Positions 5,662 to 8,079 of a DNA stretch of 8,079 nucleotides are shown here, one piece after another. Source of the DNA: Chlamydiota bacterium (GTDB lineage: Bacteria; Chlamydiota; Chlamydiia; Chlamydiales; Rhabdochlamydiaceae). A program made the position numbers and the translations under genes. The notes below the pieces were generated by a model that did no database searches, was not told the origin of the DNA, and was given only the letters and a program-made list of their open reading frames with translations. Numbering within the stretch: position 1 is the first letter of the stretch; each line of letters opens with the position of its first letter. The stretch lies in contig JAAKFB010000076.1 in the NCBI GenBank assembly GCA_011065235.1, positions 1 to 8,079 on the forward strand, in the 5' to 3' direction.

Positions 5662-6957
5662 ATGCCTGGAATCATTGTCGTAGGACTTCAATGGGGCGAT
5701 GAGGGAAAAGGCAAAATTGTCGATCTCCTTTCCACCCGCTCCTCTCACATCGTCCGGTCTCAAGGAGGCAATAACGCTGGCCACACGGTCAAAACCGCTA
5801 GTGGTGAGTTTGCTCTCCACCTAGTCCCATCGGGGATTCTCCATGCCCATGCCCATTGTTACATCGGCAGCGGATGTTTTATCGATCCAAAAGCTCTCGT
5901 TGAAGAGATGAAAATGATCGAAAGCCGAGGGGTGCCTATTATGCAACGACTGCACTTGTCTGCAGGGGCCCATTTGATTTTCCCTTTTCACAGAGAGCTC
6001 GATCGGCTCTATGAAGAAATAAAGGGAAAAGGGGCTGTTGGGACGACAGGAAGGGGAATTGGACCTTGTGCAAGTGATCGAGCTGCGAGAGTGGGAATTC
6101 GGATTGCAGAGCTCATTCGCCCCGACATTTTTCGAGGGAAATTAGAGCAATTAGCTTTGTTAAAAAATTTAGAGCTTGAGAAGATTTTTTCTAAAGCACC
6201 AATCGATATCGATGCCGTTTACGCCGAATATGCAACCTATGGAGAGCTATTGCTCCCCTTTGTCGCAGATGTGGAAGGACGGATCCAAGAATCACTCATT
6301 CGAGGAGAGACGGTCCTTTTTGAAGGAGCCCATGGCACATTGCTAGACACATTATTTGGAAGTTATCCCTATGTGACCTCTTCTTCGACCATTTCATCAG
6401 GAGTTTTGGCGGGAGCTGGGGTGAGCCCAGGCCAAGTGGATGAAGTTGTTGGGGTACTCAAGGCATACACAACGCGCGTTGGGGGAGGACCATTGCCAAC
6501 GACGCTGGACCCCGACTCCCTAAGTAGCTTTCAGCAAGCTGATGATTTTCGAGAAATAGGGACAACGACAGGAAGGGTGAGGCGCATTGGTTGGCTCGAT
6601 CTTGTTTTAGCGCGTCATGCCATCTCGTTAAATGGAGTAGGGAATTTAGTTTTGACGAAGCTCGATGTGCTCGATAATTTGGAGGAAATCAAAGTTTGTA
6701 TTGGGTATTCTCTAAATGGTGAAAAAATTGATAAGCCTCCACCGCTTATAGAAGATTTCGAACAGGTTGAGCCGATTTATGAGACATTGCCAGGATGGCA
6801 AATGTCAACAAAAGGGGCTAGAAACATCCGCGATCTTCCTAAAAGCGCGCGGCAATTTATCGATTACATTGAAGACTATTGTAATGTTTCAATTTCGATG
6901 ATTTCCGTGGGGCCAGGTCGCGATGAGACGATTCAAATCGACGAGGAGTGGGTGTGA
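5662..6957 (+). CDS. purA: Adenylosuccinate synthetase
   Basis: Cytoplasmic enzyme that joins IMP and aspartate using GTP to give adenylosuccinate, the first of two steps from IMP to AMP. Length is 431 aa against 432 in E. coli, so it is complete. Motifs: QWGDEGKGK (10-18) with the general base at D13; GGNNAGHT (35-42) with the catalytic H41; GTTGRGIGP (127-135) and R143; VTSSSTISSG (238-247); TTTGRVRRIGWLD (301-313); TKLDVLD (332-338), the guanine-recognition motif; and GPGRDE (418-422). Oddity: EGAHG (221-225) has His at position 224, where E. coli has an IMP-contacting Gln, and the following loop (TLFGSYP) also departs from the usual D-H-G-T-Y-P. An in-frame TAA at 5656-5658 makes ATG 5662 the first possible ATG. 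No Shine-Dalgarno sequence is visible. It heads the purA-uppS-cdsA cluster. Confidence 0.96.
   Translation: MPGIIVVGLQWGDEGKGKIVDLLSTRSSHIVRSQGGNNAGHTVKTASGEFALHLVPSGILHAHAHCYIGSGCFIDPKALVEEMKMIESRGVPIMQRLHLSAGAHLIFPFHRELDRLYEEIKGKGAVGTTGRGIGPCASDRAARVGIRIAELIRPDIFRGKLEQLALLKNLELEKIFSKAPIDIDAVYAEYATYGELLLPFVADVEGRIQESLIRGETVLFEGAHGTLLDTLFGSYPYVTSSSTISSGVLAGAGVSPGQVDEVVGVLKAYTTRVGGGPLPTTLDPDSLSSFQQADDFREIGTTTGRVRRIGWLDLVLARHAISLNGVGNLVLTKLDVLDNLEEIKVCIGYSLNGEKIDKPPPLIEDFEQVEPIYETLPGWQMSTKGARNIRDLPKSARQFIDYIEDYCNVSISMISVGPGRDETIQIDEEWV
6943..6948 (+). promoter_or_regulatory. Ribosome binding site deciding the uppS start
   Basis: GAGGAG lies inside the last codons of purA, 5 bases before the GTG at 6954. 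The longer reading frame would begin with a GTG at 6948 that overlaps this site, so 6954 is the better start. The GTGA overlap with the purA stop (TGA 6955-6957) suggests translational coupling. Confidence 0.65.
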
Positions 6958-7721
6958 CAGCCTTACTTGAAGGGAAAACAGAGACTAAGTTGTATTCGAA
7001 AGAAGACCTCATGCGGGTCAACCGCTTTCGGTTTCCAAGTCACGTGGCGATTGTCATGGATGGAAACCGTCGCTTTGCCAAAAGAAGAGGGCTTCCAGCA
7101 ATGACGGGCCATTTTCGAGGAGCGGCATCTCTGACAAGGGTTGTGCGCGGGGCATCAGAGCTGGGGATCCAAGTATTAACAGTCTATGCATTTTCAACAG
7201 AAAATTGGAAACGCCCTCCTGTAGAAGTCAACGCACTCATGCGTCTTTTCAAGACCTATTTATTGAGACAAAAAAAAGAAATGATCGAGGAAGGTGTTCG
7301 GCTCAATGTCATTGGCGATACATCTAAATTGCCGAAAGATGTGAGACGCGTTTTGGAAGATACTTTAGAAGCAACTCGCGAGGGTAAGCAGATAGATTTA
7401 GTGGTCGCGTTCAACTATGGTGCGCGCGATGAAATCAAGAGGGCAGTGACGGCAATTGTAGAAGACTGCCTTGAAAGTAAACTCTCGAAAGATGCTATTA
7501 CAGAGGAAATGATTTCCGGTTATCTCGATACAGCCAGGTGGAAAGATCCCGATTTGGTTATTCGGACGGGTGGTGAAAGTCGAATTAGCAATTTTTTGCT
7601 CTGGCAAATCTCATATTCCGAAGTGTTGATGACAAATGTTCTTTGGCCTGATTTTAATGAAAAAGATCTATTAGCTGCCGTCCTCGAATACCAAACAAGA
7701 GAAACGAGGATAGGAAAATAA
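6954..7721 (+). CDS. uppS: Undecaprenyl diphosphate synthase (cis-prenyltransferase)
   Basis: Condenses isopentenyl diphosphate units onto farnesyl diphosphate to form the C55 carrier lipid for peptidoglycan and other envelope polymers; a soluble, membrane-associated enzyme. With the GTG start at 6954 it is 255 aa, close to the 253 aa of E. coli. Motifs: HVAIVMDGNRR (30-40) with catalytic D36; H53; FSTENWKRP (80-88); FNYGARDEI (153-161); RTGGESRISNFLLWQ (204-218) and E223. The catalytic and binding residues (D36, H53, S81, N84, W85, R87, R204, E208, R210, E223) all sit exactly ten positions later than those known in E. coli UppS. One change is Ser209 in GGESR, where E. coli has His. The reading frame extends upstream to a GTG at 6948; an ATG at 7011 would give a 236-aa protein and is less likely. 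uppS next to cdsA is a widespread bacterial arrangement. Confidence 0.96.
   Translation: MTALLEGKTETKLYSKEDLMRVNRFRFPSHVAIVMDGNRRFAKRRGLPAMTGHFRGAASLTRVVRGASELGIQVLTVYAFSTENWKRPPVEVNALMRLFKTYLLRQKKEMIEEGVRLNVIGDTSKLPKDVRRVLEDTLEATREGKQIDLVVAFNYGARDEIKRAVTAIVEDCLESKLSKDAITEEMISGYLDTARWKDPDLVIRTGGESRISNFLLWQISYSEVLMTNVLWPDFNEKDLLAAVLEYQTRETRIGK
7711..7715 (+). promoter_or_regulatory. Ribosome binding site of cdsA
   Basis: TAGGA lies 7 bases before the ATG at 7723, within the final codons of uppS. This supports 7723 over the second in-frame ATG at 7729. Confidence 0.5.
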
Positions 7722-7722
7722 G

Positions 7723-8079
7723 ATGAAGATGGGAAAATTTGCAGATTTGAGCAAGCGTTTTTCTTTGACGATTTGCATTCTATTTGTACTTGCATTGCTC
7801 GTCACATTTTCAGGAAATCCGATCATGAGCGTTCTGGTCGTGGCAACGGTGTCTGCAATGGCAGGAGTAGGGGTTTGGGAATATGCCAAGCTGGCCAGCA
7901 CCAAAGGAGTGAGGCCAGCTGTATTTTTAATGGTGATCGTCGCCGTCTGTGAGGTCATCGCCTTTTTTATTGCCCATAAATGGATTGATTCTCCGGAACT
8001 GCCCGTCTTTGTTTTTGCCGTAGGACTTGGGCTCTTCTTTTTGAATCGCTTTAGAAGGGCAGAAGAGGCTCTCGTCAAC
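7723..8079 (+). CDS. cdsA: Phosphatidate cytidylyltransferase, N-terminal part (cut by window edge)
   Basis: Integral membrane enzyme that makes CDP-diacylglycerol from phosphatidate and CTP, the branch point of phospholipid synthesis. Only 119 codons are in view, open to the right edge. Visible are a short basic N-terminus (MKMGKFADLSKRF) and four likely membrane segments, at about residues 14-29, 34-51, 66-84 and 93-107, with WEYAKLA (52-58) after the second, matching the W-E-[WY] position of CdsA proteins. The diagnostic C-terminal S-x(8)-R-x(2)-K-D-x(5)-G-H-G-G signature lies outside the window, so the call rests on topology, the WEY motif and its place one base after uppS, where cdsA usually stands. 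Translation is probably coupled to uppS. Confidence 0.8.
   Translation, partial: MKMGKFADLSKRFSLTICILFVLALLVTFSGNPIMSVLVVATVSAMAGVGVWEYAKLASTKGVRPAVFLMVIVAVCEVIAFFIAHKWIDSPELPVFVFAVGLGLFFLNRFRRAEEALVN

Noticed and set aside
7398..8078. Minus-strand frames opposite uppS and cdsA (69, 91 and 135 codons)
   Set aside because: They are antisense to two well-supported genes; the 135-codon frame begins at a TTG at the window edge and has low-complexity Thr/Ala content.

Overview
The window looks like a chromosomal piece of a Chlamydiota bacterium, most likely a deep-branching 'environmental' lineage (Simkania/Waddlia/Parachlamydia type) rather than a Chlamydiaceae. The reasons are the pairing of a SecD/SecDF-type translocase gene with the uppS-cdsA gene pair, which I recall as near neighbours in Chlamydia trachomatis, the moderate G+C, a purA gene (absent, as far as I know, from the reduced Chlamydiaceae), and a very large leucine-rich-repeat protein of the kind such amoeba- and animal-associated chlamydiae carry. 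This assignment is inference, not a database match.

Layout. Bases 829-2 (minus strand, running off the left edge) hold the N-terminal 276 codons of the SecD/SecDF translocase. A 133-base gap with a possible secD promoter follows. Bases 963-5357 (or 5375), minus strand, encode a ~1465-residue multidomain protein: helical N-terminus, a polymerase-beta-type nucleotidyltransferase domain, a helical linker, an atypical phosphatidylinositol-kinase-like domain, more helix, then two blocks of leucine-rich repeats. Bases 5358-5661 form the divergent intergenic region, which contains a striking ~153-base imperfect inverted repeat (5376-5528). Rightward from 5662 runs a tight gene cluster: purA (adenylosuccinate synthase), uppS (undecaprenyl diphosphate synthase; GTG start overlapping the purA stop by 4 bases) and the 5' part of cdsA (phosphatidate cytidylyltransferase; starts 1 base after uppS stops).

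How the genes fit together. purA, uppS and cdsA are housekeeping genes for AMP synthesis, the lipid carrier of cell-wall precursors, and CDP-diacylglycerol for phospholipids; secDF serves protein export. Inserted between secDF and this cluster is the accessory-looking LRR gene, the most unusual item in the window. Its combination of a nucleotidyltransferase motif (G-S-x10-D-x-E) with kinase-like catalytic residues (K, E, D-x4-N, D) and C-terminal LRRs suggests a host-directed or otherwise regulatory enzyme with two potential nucleotide-using activities. No experimental function can be assigned from sequence alone. The hairpin sits immediately upstream of this gene and folds better as the minus-strand transcript, so it is either a structured 5' leader, a small RNA, or a palindromic mobile element.
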